A DNA stretch of 64,000 nucleotides from Portunus trituberculatus (GCF_017591435.1 NC_059268.1:13566684-13630683); one strand, 5' to 3'. Counted from the stretch's first letter, positions 34,776 through 51,038 are shown. Numbers and translations: made by a program. The notes: a model not told the origin generated them from the sequence alone.

Positions 34776-35171
34776 CACAAAAGTTTAAAAAAAATCACAT
34801 CAAGAAAAAGAATAATACGTTTTGTTCATTCACAGTGCACCAGCTCGCTATAGATGTCTGGACGAGGACGAGTGGGAGGCGATCGAAACAGTGGCGTGAA
34901 GACATTAATCAAACCAAGGGACAAAGAAAATCTGTTCTTGACCAATGTATTATTCATCAGAGGCGGTCAAGGGTGCAGGGAGGCGGTCTGTCTTGGAGGT
35001 GTGCGGTGCGGGGTTGCTGGTACTGCTTGGGGGTTGGGGGGTGTCTTACTGCTTTGTCGTGGTATTGAGTGGTATGTTATTCTTCGGGGATGATCTTATG
35101 ACCCTTGACGTGAGTGTCCAGGCGTTACAATAGTTCGCCGCAGTACGTATTAGGGGTGTCGCGTTTGATTC

Positions 35172-35339
<168 letters not shown>

Positions 35340-35439
35340 TGGTGCGAGCCATAAATAAATAAATAAATCAATAAGTGAATTCTTGGTTAAGTTAGATTCA
35401 TAGCTAGGTTAAGCATTTCATTGTTTTAATGTCCCCACC

Positions 35440-35647
<208 letters not shown>

Positions 35648-35843
35648 GTTATTAATCATCTATAGATCTTATTCCTTAACATTTTATTGTCCTGTTTGTT
35701 ATATTAATAGGTTCTTATGAAAGTTATTGATTATTTTATGATAGATGGACAAGGAATCCGCACCATCGTCGGTAAAATACTCTCTAAAGAACTAATCTCC
35801 TTCCTGCCGCCTCTGATGATAGTCCTGAGACGAGAGCGAAGCG

Positions 35844-36046
35844 TTGAACTCCTTCAGTACCATGACGCGTTTTCATATTCATTCTGTTTACTGTGTGGTG
35901 ATTTTATACAGCTTCAGTAACTTTTATGGGGGATTGAAATAGTAAAGACTGGCCATTAATCTTCTGACCTCCATAGACCCTTCGTAATGTCAATAAAATG
36001 GTCTAATCATATAGCAAAGAATGTGTTCCTTTATTGATAGGGTTAA
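35844..36046 (+). mobile_element. MITE family 1, copy 3
   Basis: It carries the family landmarks CTTCAGTACCATGACGCG, ATTTTATACAGCTTCAG, TGGCCATTAATCTTCTGACC and GTCAATAAAATGGTC, and ends ATAGGGTTAA, the inverted TTAACCC terminus. The left terminus is mutated (TTGAACTCC). Confidence 0.83.
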
Positions 36047-36199
36047 GAAAACAAGGAGCTGTTCGATTGACGTCTCTGAGCCTAACCTTGTACCGAGCCC
36101 TCTCTCCCGTCTTTTCCCCAAATGTCCTGTTCCCAAATACGATAATAGGTGCTTGTTCATCACTTTGCAGTCTTAGTGTGGGCGATTCTCAACCTTTTA

Positions 36200-36203
<4 letters not shown>

Positions 36204-36279
<76 letters not shown>
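36204..36279 (+). repeat. (GT)n microsatellite
   Basis: Pure, just before the Thr-rich segment. Confidence 0.97.
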
Positions 36280-36284
<5 letters not shown>

Positions 36285-36323
36285 GAAGAGATAACTATTT
36301 TCCTGCTTCCTGCACCACCACAG

Positions 36324-36593
36324 CCGTCATGCTTGGCTCCAACAACGTACACGACAAGCAAACAAGACCTCATAGCATCAAACACCACTATCCCTTTACA
36401 ACCAACACCACCACACATTACCGATTACACCACCACAGCCGCCACTACTACTCCACCTAACACAACTACTATAACCACTAACATGACCACTGCCACCTCT
36501 GTCCACGCCCGGCGAGAGGTGACAAGGGCCGAGCTGGGGATGCAAGCGAGCAGGACATTACCATACACCCACCAACGCACTGCACCAGACTAA
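36324..36593 (+). CDS. Possible terminal exon encoding a Thr/Pro-rich, mucin-like stretch
   Basis: An open frame of 89 codons follows a plausible acceptor (ttttcctgcttcctgcaccaccacag) and ends at TAA 36591-36593. The peptide is rich in Thr and Pro and has three N-glycosylation sequons (N-T-T, N-T-T and N-M-T). It then ends in a basic, non-repetitive tail of about 30 residues. That composition suits the glycosylated stalk of a cell-surface protein such as an Ig-family receptor. The frame at the acceptor is phase 0, so it cannot directly follow the phase-1 donor at 22118; an exon in between would be needed. The Thr codons are mostly ACC/ACT/ACA, so the segment could equally be a decayed non-coding ACC/CAC repeat like those at 2575-2640. 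No transmembrane segment is present. Confidence 0.25.
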   Translation, partial: PSCLAPTTYTTSKQDLIASNTTIPLQPTPPHITDYTTTAATTTPPNTTTITTNMTTATSVHARREVTRAELGMQASRTLPYTHQRTAPD

Positions 36594-36871
36594 TAAGGTT
36601 ACCCACCCGTAAATACTGTGGCCTACTCCCCCCTCAGTGTCCTTCCCGTCTCCCCCCTCTCTTTACCGTGTGAGTCTGGGAGGGTGAGGGGTCAGGGGGA
36701 GGTGGACAGACCGTGCAGGGAGGATCTAAAAATAAAATGTGCGGTGTTTATACGCAGGGTTTCAGCGTGCGTAGTGTGCATGGCGGCTGACGAAGGGTAA
36801 TGGCTGCCCACTAGTTACACCTGCTTTTTGGCGCTCACATTAACGCTTGCCCCCCAAAAAATATTCAGGTG

Positions 36872-36874
<3 letters not shown>

Positions 36875-36919
<45 letters not shown>
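36875..36919 (+). repeat. (AG)n microsatellite
   Basis: Pure, 45 bp. Confidence 0.95.
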
Positions 36920-38284
<1,365 letters not shown>

Positions 38285-38405
38285 AGTGATTAGTATATAC
38301 AAGCTCTTGAGTGGAAGCCGGGCTTGTAATATCCGTTCTGAATTATAATTTCCAGTCATTTTTATTCAATGCGCAAAAATTCATTTTATCACTGAAAATA
38401 TTCAT

Positions 38406-38452
38406 AATAAAAACAGCATTGATGATTATGATGATAATAATTATCATTATCA

Positions 38453-38502
<50 letters not shown>

Positions 38503-38553
38503 GATGATTATTATAATTATTATCATTAGTATTATTATTACTATTATTATTAC

Positions 38554-38647
<94 letters not shown>

Positions 38648-38720
38648 ATCATGATCATTATTAACATTAACATTATTGTTATTATTGTTATTGTTATTGT
38701 TATTATTGTTGTAATTATCT
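38406..38720 (+). repeat. (ATT)n with ATC/ACT/GTT variants
   Basis: A long trinucleotide block with scattered one-base variant units. Confidence 0.95.
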
Positions 38721-38775
38721 TTTTTTTTTTTTAATGATATGACGCACGCGAGCTTGCGAGCACGCACACACACAA

Positions 38776-38878
38776 AGTCTCAGTCCTACCCGAAGATCGG
38801 TCTATGAGCTCTGATCTTGCTCCGTAATGAGGAAGACTGGCTGGGTGACCAGCAGCCGACCGAGGAGGTGAATTACGA

Positions 38879-38881
<3 letters not shown>
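38776..38881 (+). mobile_element. 5'-truncated SINE (tail only)
   Basis: This segment matches the 3' part of the SINE at 12156-12438, from ..GTCTCAGTCCTACCCGAAG through the GAGCTCTGA core to the terminal GTGAATTAC, which here is duplicated (GAATTACGAATTAC). The tRNA head is missing, as expected of incomplete reverse transcription. It is preceded by a short CA-rich stretch (38762-38775) and followed by (AC)n to 38961. Confidence 0.8.

Positions 38882-38961
<80 letters not shown>
38882..38961 (+). repeat. (AC)n after truncated SINE
   Basis: Pure; continues the SINE tail. Confidence 0.96.
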
Positions 38962-38962
<1 letters not shown>

Positions 38963-39388
38963 GGATATACTATAGAGTATAGACACTTGAGAGGAATAAA
39001 CTGTACCTAATTTTCTTGGTTTTCCATCGTTTCTTTTGAGGAAGATCGAGCCATACATCTTGTTGACACTACCACATTACAAGGTTTGTCATAAAATCTG
39101 TTACACTTCGCTTTTCTGAAAATTCTTTAGAAAATCCAATTTCCTGTTTACTTCAATAAGGTGAGTTGTTTGGAAGCGCCTTTGCATATTTCTTTTCATC
39201 TCAGCGCTGACCTGATGCACAGGGCCGCCAGAACCTGTTTGGCATGAGGTATTCCACGACCTTAAACCCGCTCATCTACAAGTGAGGAGGCGGTTTTATT
39301 GATCCTCTTCCCTCCTTATTTTTACATTATTTTTACATTAATTGTTACATTAATGGCAAGAGTCTCATGTGGATACCTACTTACCTAC

Positions 39389-39389
<1 letters not shown>

Positions 39390-39451
<62 letters not shown>
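39390..39451 (+). repeat. (CA)n microsatellite
   Basis: Pure, preceded by (TACC)n. Confidence 0.95.
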
Positions 39452-39452
<1 letters not shown>

Positions 39453-39717
39453 TTTGCTCATTTTAATAGAGTAGCTATTTAGAATCATGCCGTTCCTTTA
39501 TTGTCCTTTTGTATCGTGGACAAAATGACTACTCGTATAATATTTATAGACACTGATCCGTGAGATTATTAAAGTGCATTCACTCGTATCATGAAAGTTA
39601 GACGAGGAATGCAATTCAAGCTTAAAACTGTGAAGCGGACATCCTTTTTGTGAGAGGAAACGTAAACTGGTATCTATCCACGATCAAAGTTACCAATAAT
39701 TACCCAAACACCATCCT

Positions 39718-39933
39718 ATAGTCTGTCTACTCAAAAGTGGCTCCTGGATCTCAGTTCAAATGATGTCCCAGGAAATGCAGATCTTTAGGAAAACCGTGAA
39801 CTATCCTTGTAATAAGTGCATTGACCAACAGAAAACAAGTATTATTCACATCAAATCCATTATGTTATCAATAATCTACTACGTTATCAATAAGGTTTTA
39901 AATCCAGGAGCCATTTTAGAGTAGACAGACTAT
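39718..39933. mobile_element. MITE family 2: 216-bp element with long terminal inverted repeats
   Basis: The left end ATAGTCTGTCTACTCAAAAG (running on through TGGCTCCTGGAT) is the reverse complement of the right end ATCCAGGAGCCATTTTAGAG..GACAGACTAT, about 33 bp with two or three mismatches. The interior is AT-rich and non-coding, with a small internal duplication around TTATGTTATCAATAATCTACTACGTTATCAATAAGG (39869-39896). The flanking duplication cannot be decided because the tips are AT/TA-rich. Confidence 0.82.
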
Positions 39934-41433
<1,500 letters not shown>

Positions 41434-41438
41434 ACACA

Positions 41439-41537
<99 letters not shown>

Positions 41538-41545
41538 TTCCCCAA

Positions 41546-41576
<31 letters not shown>

Positions 41577-41588
41577 ACCAGCCAGCCA
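41434..41588 (+). repeat. (AC)n and (CAGC)n
   Basis: AC 41443-41536, then CAGC/CCAG units 41547-41588. Confidence 0.96.
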
Positions 41589-41879
41589 AACCAGAAATCC
41601 TTAGCTCGCACGATGGATAGAGTGAGGAAAGGCGAAAAATGGATGTGAAACGAGTGAAAAATGGCCTTCTGAAGGAGATAGGAAAGCTGATATATCTGGT
41701 GTAAGTCTTCTATATAGGAGTGAGGCGGGAAGACATATAGAGGGTGACCAGGATGGAACAGTTGTGGGTGAACTTGGTGCTGTTAAGTGAGGGGAGGGGA
41801 GGAATAGGCGGGGAGGAGAGGATGAGAGTGAGAGGAAGCGAGTGGGTGTGCGATCGATACCTCATAATATGCTGATGGC

Positions 41880-41908
41880 CAGAGAGAGAGAGAGAGAGAG
41901 AGAGAGAG
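41880..41908 (+). repeat. (AG)n microsatellite
   Basis: 29 bp, touching family-3 copy b. Confidence 0.93.
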
Positions 41909-42122
41909 TTATTCAGATACGCTCTCTCTGTCACCAAGACTGTTTTCAAAGACTACAGAGACTATTAGCCGAGTTCTCAAGAGTATTTTTTCTGTTGATA
42001 ATACAGAAAAGTAGTTAACATGTCACTAGAGTTACAAAACATCCTTAAAAAAAAGTGTCATTTTAACTAGAGCCCTTTGAGAATAGTGGAGGAGCGGCGG
42101 GGAAGTGTTTCAGAATACGGAC
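41909..42122. mobile_element. Dispersed ~200-bp repeat (family 3), copy b
   Basis: It begins TTATTCAGATACGCTC and ends GTGTTTCAGAATACGG, imperfectly inverted. Internal CGAGTTCTCAAGAG and GCCCTTTGAGAATAGTGGAGG correspond to copy a. It starts right at the end of a short (AG)n tract. Confidence 0.5.
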
Positions 42123-42371
42123 CTTGAGGGTGGAGGGGTCACAGGAAGACGACGAAACAGACAATGGATACAATTTAGCTGACATACAAAAAAAAATCTA
42201 ACTTCTCTAAAAATATGTTATAAATCTAAATTAAAGAAAAGATGAAATTGAAACCCCCTTATAGGTATTAAAGGGAGGAATTGAATATATCGAGTAATGC
42301 AAATGGAGATGATAAAAAAAGGCTATTATGATTTCTTAAGTTTGCGAAATGTGATTATAATGTAGGTGGGT

Positions 42372-42372
<1 letters not shown>

Positions 42373-42427
<55 letters not shown>

Positions 42428-42485
42428 AGAGGAAGTACTATTAATTATGTTTACGACGAGAAAATTTTGTCTTGTATATTCAGAT

Positions 42486-42578
<93 letters not shown>
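42373..42578 (+). repeat. (AC)n and (CT)n pair
   Basis: AC 42373-42425 and CT 42488-42578. Confidence 0.96.
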
Positions 42579-42580
<2 letters not shown>

Positions 42581-43149
42581 GAATTGAAACGTCGCCAAAG
42601 AGTGGAAATGTACCTCACTGAGAGAGTCAAGAAATAAATCACTCTAGGCACTTGGTTTTTGCCCCTCCATCTCACTTCCCTCCTCCATCCACCCCTCCCA
42701 CACGCCTGCCTTCCTTCCTTCTTGACGCTTGACTCTTCCTGTATGTATGTATGCGAGGGAGGGAGTTTCTTTATGTGTGTTTGTATTTAATATCTGGTCG
42801 TTCTAACTTTCGCTGCGGAATTTGGAAATGTTGAGACTGCTGTACTCACATATCGAAGTTGCATTCACAAGTTATTGCCACTCAAAGTAAGCAACAGTCA
42901 GTCCTCGCTGGTGGTTGGTGAGAGAGAGAGTAAGAGCTGGTGGTGCTTGTGATGGCGGTGCATTCATCCGTCATTCATCCACACTGCCCCCCACTCCAGG
43001 CACCCTCCTGAGTATAATTTCTTTTAAGTGCACCATAAAGACCCTCCGCTGGACAAGGCGCGCAATTTACAGCACCGCGGCGCAGATTTACGATATTGGG
43101 AGTTAGCATGCCAGTGAGTGAAACCCTTGATAAATACATGACGGGGGAA

Positions 43150-44290
43150 GATGAACTGGCAAAGAAAAGGATGGATAAGAGTGCGTGTAGTGTTTTTTTT
43201 CTTTCTAGACGAGGGCAGTCTGATTTCTTTGTGTATTCTTGCTTTTATATCTCGGAGCTGTACAGAAGATGATATCCCAGTTAGCGAAAGTCGTGATGAA
43301 TGCATGACGCTCAGAGAGAAAGGGAAGACTATGTGCGTTTATATTCACGAGGCAACACTGGTTTCTGTATTCCTTCTCCTCGCTCATAGCATGCAACTGT
43401 TCTGGAGTAAGACACTATGCCAGTTACCAGTTAGTCTTGGTAAATACACGACGCGGCGTGATGAATTAGGAAAGGAAAGGGAAGAAACGGGTCAGCTGGG
43501 TGTTATTTTATTTAGACGAAGCAGCAGCACTGACTTATTTCTGCATTCTTGTAATTCAGATGTTATTGGGAGTTTTGTAGAGAGCCAGCGCTGGTGTCTG
43601 ACAGGAGAGAATAAGAGGAGAGGTAATGCGAATGAAAGTTAGTCTATATTCTTCTGTCTCGTATTCTACATTTGGTATTTAACCCTTTTAGTATTGAGAC
43701 GCACTTTACGATTATATTTGGGTATGGTTAGAAGATTTTACTTGAATCAAGAAGAGTTTATTTAAATCAAAAGATTAATGGCTAGAATCTTCACTGTTTT
43801 GATCCCCACATCAGTTTCTGAAGCTGTATAAAATATCCAAAATAATAACCAGAATGAATATGAAAACGCGGCGTAGTACTGAAGTGGTTAAATCAGGTTG
43901 TGTCTTACCAAAAATATGTACAAAATGAGATCACAAGAATTACTGCTAGAGATAGTGAAAGCCATCGTGACTAAGAAAGATGGACCAGGAAAGGAAAGGA
44001 ACTGGCTGGCCACAGTTTAAGAGGCACCAATAATTTCCCTTTTACCTTCACTTGATTCACATCCTGCAACAGTAATCAAAGTGCTGTGGAAAAACAACGC
44101 TGGTTTCTGGCATGTCGAAGAGAGATTGACTGCCTGATTGCACTTTGTTTCTTTCTACTGTGTTCTTCCTCGCGCAACAGTACTGAAGATAGATCCCGGC
44201 GAGTGACTGTAACTCTTACCCTACAGCAATACTGGAAATAAGACAGATTACGGTGCGAGATTTACTGGGAAAGGAAATAGAAGGAGCTGT
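43150..44290 (+). repeat. Degenerate long-unit tandem array interrupted by a MITE
   Basis: Loosely matching units of about 140-170 bp recur at 43219, 43359 and 43530, each with a CTG(A/G)TTTCT..TATTCTTG-like motif, and upstream of these AGTTAGCATGCCAG / AGTTAGCGAAAG / AGTTAGTCTTGG with a GATGAA(T/C) and GGAAAGGAAA-type purine block. Further relatives lie at 43995-44280, beyond the MITE at 43679-43891. I judged alignment by eye only. Confidence 0.5.
43679..43891 (-). mobile_element. MITE family 1, copy 4, both ends intact
   Basis: This is the best copy: it begins TTAACCCTTTTAGTATTGAG and ends TAGTACTGAAGTGGTTAA, giving imperfect terminal inverted repeats of about 17 bp with TTAA at each tip. 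It is 213 bp and carries the reverse complement of the family core (TTTCTGAAGCTGTATAAAAT). It sits inside a degenerate tandem array (43.1-44.3 kb) that it appears to interrupt. Confidence 0.85.
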
Positions 44291-44369
44291 CTACCCTTTC
44301 ATAGACAATAATATACGCTGCACGATTCATCTTTTAATAGTATTTCATTTTTATAGATGTTTTGTATCT

Positions 44370-44371
<2 letters not shown>

Positions 44372-44439
<68 letters not shown>
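44372..44439 (+). repeat. (AG)n microsatellite
   Basis: Pure, 68 bp. Confidence 0.96.
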
Positions 44440-44441
<2 letters not shown>

Positions 44442-45203
44442 CCTTTTGTTTTCTGAGCTTTAGTTATTTGTCAATTTCACGTCAGTTTCAAGGTTTAAAC
44501 TGAACAAAACGAGTGCTTCCAAGAATAAGAAATACAAAGCGTGATATATTAAATAGATCAAAGTACATATTCTCTTGCACTGATTTTATTTTTTTTTATG
44601 CTCCAGAAGTGTATACGAGCGTAATATTTTATTTTGTTTTGTTTTATTTCATTTTTTTTTTTTTTTTTTTTATCGCGTACGCACAGTCGGATGATGCTGA
44701 CTTTACCGTTCTGCTTTATTGTTTTCTGGTGAAGGAAAATAATCCCCAACTTCCAGATAAACTTCCCCTGAGCCGTGCACGTCATATATTTTGTCTTTTC
44801 TATTTTATTTTTTCTCTTTTTTGTTTTGTTTTAGGTATGATATGCTTGTCAAGGAAGAGCTGGCAGTGTTAGGGTAGCGAGAAGTGGTTGAGTAATGCAT
44901 ATTGTAAGCTGTTTCCACACACTAAAGATAAAGTGTTAATATTTCAGCAATGCATTGTATATTAAAAATGCTTATGATATTATTCTTTTTCTAATACATT
45001 TCCTTTATGTTTTATCGTAAGTACGCAATGCATTTTATACGTCGTCAAACGCTGGTGTAAGTTGGGTTCGTTTTGTAGGAGCATGAGACTAAACGGCAAC
45101 GGCTTCACTGTTTGGTGCATCATGTGTTATTCATGCGAACGTTTTGCTTCTATGATAATGATGATGTGTATTTTAAATGTCACATCTATTGAAAATGCTA
45201 TAC

Positions 45204-45205
<2 letters not shown>
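44440..45205. other. No gene seen
   Basis: AT-rich with a T run at 44652-44671. Confidence 0.5.

Positions 45206-45301
<96 letters not shown>
45206..45301 (+). repeat. Compound (AC)n(AG)n
   Basis: AC to 45273, AG to 45301, then the SINE tail fragment. Confidence 0.96.
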
Positions 45302-45717
<416 letters not shown>

Positions 45718-45775
<58 letters not shown>

Positions 45776-45894
45776 CAGAGGCAGGAGACAGAGAGATAGG
45801 CAGACAGACAAACCAAACAACATTACAAAAGAGGGAAAGAGAATGCAAGTTTTCTTCACTCTGAATGTGAATCATAGAATGTAAAAAAAAAAAA

Positions 45895-45973
<79 letters not shown>
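45718..45973 (+). repeat. (AC)n(AG)n then A-run and (CT)n
   Basis: AC 45718-45745, AG 45745-45770, poly-A 45882-45900, CT 45901-45973. Confidence 0.95.
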
Positions 45974-45975
<2 letters not shown>

Positions 45976-48900
45976 TTTCTGCCTCCATCAGCACCCATCA
46001 CGCTGGAAGGAAGGCGCTTATGTTGACGGCGCCGCAGCGAATCAGGGTGCCACATGCGAACCTGTCTCTGTACTGTGGTCACGCACGCCACCTTGCGCCC
46101 TGACATTGAACCTCACCCTTCACCACATCCTGCTTGCCTGCCTGACTGTGTGCTTGCTTTCCTGTCTGCTTTCTTCACCGATCTTGTCACGTCTGGCTTA
46201 TGGAAGCATTAGAATTCCTATGCCTTTGTCTCTCGAGATGGTAACGAAGTTTTTGTCTATCTTTGTCTCACTGCTTTATCGAGTAATGCAAGACGTGGTG
46301 GTGTTAGGGAGGCTGCTCGTCCCCTCTGAACCTTCATGACCTAGCGAGAGGTGGTGTAAAGGCCGTTAGTAAAGTTTCATCACCCAAGTCTGAGCACTTT
46401 TGGCAATATTCTCCGTTAGCAGACCGTAACGCCGGGGTTTTTAGGAGTCGCGGTAAACTGGCAAGGAAAGTGGCTAATTATTTTCCTGGAGAGGTTGGGT
46501 TATGATGGAGTGACTTGAGGGATCGTTATATACGTTATTGTTTTTTTTTTTAAGTCATTGCGTTATGTTTATGGGTATAGTTTTGTTGGCAACTCTTGTA
46601 TGTACGTATTTTAATGAGCTAATTTTCAAGTATTATAAATTTTTAGATAATTTTTTGGGGTATATGTTTTTGGAAGGCATATATGTCTTTGGGTCGCATT
46701 ATAGATAGTCTTCCTTTTGATTTGTTTTGATTTGAAAGCATTATTATATATGTGTTTTTTTTTTTTAGTTAATGTCTCTGATAGTATATATAACAGGTCT
46801 TTTCTTAATATCGTCCCCCAGACACCTATTTTTCTTACCCCTTAAGGTCTTTTAGTTTATTTAAAAGTCAGTTTCTCAGGATTAAGGTTCATAGGGAAAG
46901 AGAAGCAAGATATATTGGTTTCCTTCAATGTCGCGTGGAATATTTAAGGATTCACCACGTCAGGTCTTAGGTCACCAAGCCTCCAAGGTGTGTTTTCATT
47001 AGTCACTGCTGTCACATACCTGAATATTTTATAAAAGTTGGGGATTCTTAAAGCTTTATAGAACACTTATCCTAACCCCTTGAGCATCAAGACGCGTTTC
47101 CTTATGCATTTTGCTTACTATTTAGTGATTTAATACAGATTGAGAAACTTATATAGGGGATTGAAATAGTGAAGACTGTGGCCATCAATCTTCTGACCTT
47201 CATGGACCCTTCCTAATGTCAATAAAATGGTATAATCGTACACAAATCTCAAGGTAAAAATATCTCCCAATAGTAGTTAGAAATGTTACAATCTGCACAC
47301 ATTACGAAATTTGACAGCTGTATTCTTATATGTCTGCTGTGCCACGAGGCCAGATGAAATATGAGTTTTAGAATATAGAGAAAAACTTTACACACACGAA
47401 AAGAAAGGTAGAGAATGAAAATCACGCTGTCATGAAGACACTAATATTTTTCTCCATGCTTGGTAATGCTATGATGGTCGAAGGTTCATCATGTCTGAAT
47501 ATCGTTGTCGAAGGAAATCTCTACCAACTAAAGTATTGTGTAGATACTAAATGGTGTTGGCTTTGGAAAATTGTCTTAGGAGCAGAAAAGCAAATAGTAA
47601 TATCTTTCTTCTTTACGCACATAGTGATATTGAGGACTGAACGGCTCATCTTGTAGGATCTAAGTGTCTCCGTCTTAGGAAAACTGTAAGATCATTTTTT
47701 TATACTAATTCATATTTCTCAAGTATTACACGTGCGAAATTCTGATCAAGCCTCCTGACCATTGAAAAAGAAAATGTTTATATGAATTTCGTGCGTCACC
47801 TAGGGCTGCTCTTGAAAGTGTGGAAACTGAGGGAAGAAGAAAAAATATAAAGTTGTATTTTCAAAGGTTTACCAGTTCAGTGGAGAGAATAATTGAAATA
47901 TTGGTTGACTAACATTCTAAAAATGGACGAACAGAATAGAAACGCAAGTGTATATCAGTTTTGTGCACTAGAACTATTGGAGTTAGAGAACGGGAGAGAG
48001 GGAAGGAGGGAGGAGGATGAGGGGAGGAAGACAAGCTGGCTATAGCTTCAGTAAGAGCATGAGTAATGAAACAGTAGTGGTTAGCGAGTCATATTGCATT
48101 TATTGAAATATGTTGTTGACTGTTTTCAAATTGGAAGGCAAGTAACATGAACATTCTCCATTCCCTTTATTCTGACGTTGTTTGTACATGTCGGTTTATA
48201 TCACCCATAGAGAAATGCATAATGTGAAATAAATGAACTTCTTATATCATTACAAGATGATATAAATGACAGAATATAACAATGTTCTTCCAGCAGATCT
48301 AAAAATACACAAGACATACATTTGGGTTTGAAAGATTCATGTAGACTCTTTGGTATGCAGTTGTGTGAAATATAAAATCTGGGTCGACGCCACAAAATGA
48401 ACGAGATTATCGATCCGGCGAGGCTCGGGAAAGGACCCAGACCACTTGTCCTCCTCACACGTCCTGAACCGCCCTCTGCTGGCTGGCTGTAAGTTCCTGT
48501 GGCTGCTACATAGATTCAACACCATATAAGATAGTGTTTGTAGTATTACTTATAAGTTTTGTAAGCCGACTCTCCGTGATACTGTCTCTCCACGCAGCGG
48601 TATTTCCACGCTGGACAAACTGATCCTAATGTTTGTCCGAAGAAATCCTGGATTACTTAACTTGAGTAATGTGGCGGTGCTTTAGGGATGGTTCAATACA
48701 GCCAGCATAAGTATCAGAATTTTGGTCGTGCATTAATCACTAAATCGAACATAAAACTATCCATTTTACACTTGGCATTCGCAAGTCCAAGAGTGGCAGA
48801 CAAAGGAAATGGCGTGGAGTGTGCTAGCGAGGCAGTCTGATCATTGGTAACACTGACTCTCCACGCCACTCCCAGTACACCCTGTCTGCTCCAAACATTC

Positions 48901-49714
48901 CTGATGCCACTAGAAAACCCCTCCCCTCATACCCACGTCCCCCATGACAGCCATCTTTGCTCGCCCGCCCGACCCACCACCACACCTTTTACCCTGACAC
49001 CCATTGACGGTTCCCTGCAACTCCCTGGCGCTCCTTGACGTGCTCTCAGTTCCCACAGGCACCCGTGACACCCTCAGTGAAGACAGACATTCTTGATATT
49101 TGTGAGTTTCCCCGGCGCCTCTTTGCAATCGGCAGCCGTACACTATGCCTCGGAGTCCCTCTCTCCCTCCTCCCAACGCGACCAAACACCGCCGCAGTGT
49201 TAGCAGGACTCAATGTATGATGACCTCAAACTGCCATTTATAACTATAACGACCCGACGACCCGCTAGGCTTGACCTACTTCTGTCACAGAGTTACCGTC
49301 TTGATGGAATTGGTTTCTCCATTCTAGTCTTGTCTGGATGTTAACTCGTAACCTTGTTTAAGAGTGACCTGGGTATTGATAAGTCCTTCTTCTCTTTCCT
49401 CCTCCCATTTCTATAGACTTTTTCTTTCGCTCTTTTGTTGGCCTTAGCTAATGGCCCTCTTATGGAAAAAATATTCGTATATTAAGGTCAATATTTTCTT
49501 TCTGACGTGTATAGAAACATTAACTTCTAAACTTTGACCTTTTTAAGGAAAAGAAAAACGAAATATCATTGGACCATGTTGGATGGAGAGTATCGCCTTG
49601 AGTGTGGTTAAGTCTGCAATAAGTGAGTTTACCCCACAAAAAAGAAAAGTTAAGAACCTTAGGAAAGTTAATCTCTGATTATGGATTCCAGAATTTTTGG
49701 AGGATTTTGCTGAG

Positions 49715-49716
<2 letters not shown>
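45974..49716. other. Longest microsatellite-poor stretch; no gene recognised
   Basis: Apart from MITE copy 5 the sequence looks unique. Frames at 47432-47656 and 48844-49220 show no domain. Confidence 0.5.
47072..47281 (+). mobile_element. MITE family 1, copy 5
   Basis: It begins CTAACCCCTTGAGCATCAAG and contains GTGATTTAATACAGATTGAG, GGCCATCAATCTTCTGACC and GTCAATAAAATGGTATAATC. The right end (CAATAGTAGTTAG) has diverged. Length is about 210 bp. Confidence 0.82.

Positions 49717-49770
<54 letters not shown>
49717..49770 (+). repeat. (AG)n microsatellite
   Basis: Pure, 54 bp. Confidence 0.95.
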
Positions 49771-49772
<2 letters not shown>

Positions 49773-50512
49773 AAATGCTAAATATTTAGCAAAATGTCAT
49801 AATAAATGTATATGCATACATAGATCACATATTCGTTAGTTGCAGTTACGTCATATGAAAAAGCTGGCCATGAATCAAAACCCGGTCAATCTTTAGTCCA
49901 CGTGGTGGTATAACAACACACACTATTGTAAACACACACAAAAAATGAAAGAAGAATAAAGACTCATAAACTTTGCTCCAGAAAATCAACAGACTTTTTA
50001 CAACAACTAACACAACATGACAGAACGCGGCAAAGACCAGAGTAGTGACGTGTTAACCTTTGTTCAGCCCACTACCACTGCTAACAATTACCTTCTTTTA
50101 TGCACGCCTCGCCTCGTACCTGATCCCACAGCACCACACGTATACTCGATTCCACACGCTAATGAGAACGGGATTACAGGTTTCTCGCTTGAACATCGTT
50201 GGTCATCCTGCCAGTCGCACCCATAATACTCTCTTGGATCCTTCCTTTCACTCGAGATCTTGATGAATCCCGCCATTAAAAAATACTTCCTGAACCGCTG
50301 ACGTGGGTGGACAAATAACAGCTTTCGCGGAAGGAAAGGCAGGATGGACAGGGAGGTGGAAAATAAAAGAGGTAGCCGTGGCAGGTCCGGCGTTGTGTAA
50401 TGAGGTGTCACACGAGTAATAACGATGTCATATTAGCTGCTTGCGTGTCGCCTCGTTATGGATAATTGGGACGTGTTGAGAGATATGTGTGAGCGTGTGC
50501 GTGTATGCGTGT

Positions 50513-50514
<2 letters not shown>

Positions 50515-50586
<72 letters not shown>

Positions 50587-50588
50587 TT
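50515..50588 (+). repeat. (GT)n microsatellite
   Basis: One TT interruption. Confidence 0.95.
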
Positions 50589-50919
50589 GTTTAAAAATCA
50601 TGCCAGACCCCTCACTGCACGTCAAGAAAAAGAAAAATAAAAGTTGTGGATTAAACACATTTATAAATTTTCCTCTGAGTTCTATAAAATACTGTAATGC
50701 TTTTGTGCTTGTCTCTATTATACGGTTACACACGGCTGCCTCGCCCTGGATCACTCAAAGGCAGACGCAGTGTTCAGTTTGCAATGTCTCCCTCCAGAAT
50801 AAGACAGGAACTACTTCTCCTCCTGCTCGAACACCAGCTGTTGCCTCGGATCTTCAGTTTGGTCTCAGTTTGGTTGCTGTGTTAAAACTTTAAATTGCTT
50901 ACTGGACTGTACTAAACGT

Positions 50920-50921
<2 letters not shown>

Positions 50922-50966
<45 letters not shown>

Positions 50967-50996
50967 ATCAATGCTAGCTCATTTTATCATATATCC

Positions 50997-51036
<40 letters not shown>
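50922..51036 (+). repeat. (AG)n and (CT)n inverted pair
   Basis: AG 50922-50963 and CT 50999-51036 are mutually complementary with a 35-bp spacer, so could fold back. The LINE fragment begins about 40 bp downstream. Confidence 0.93.
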
Positions 51037-51038
<2 letters not shown>

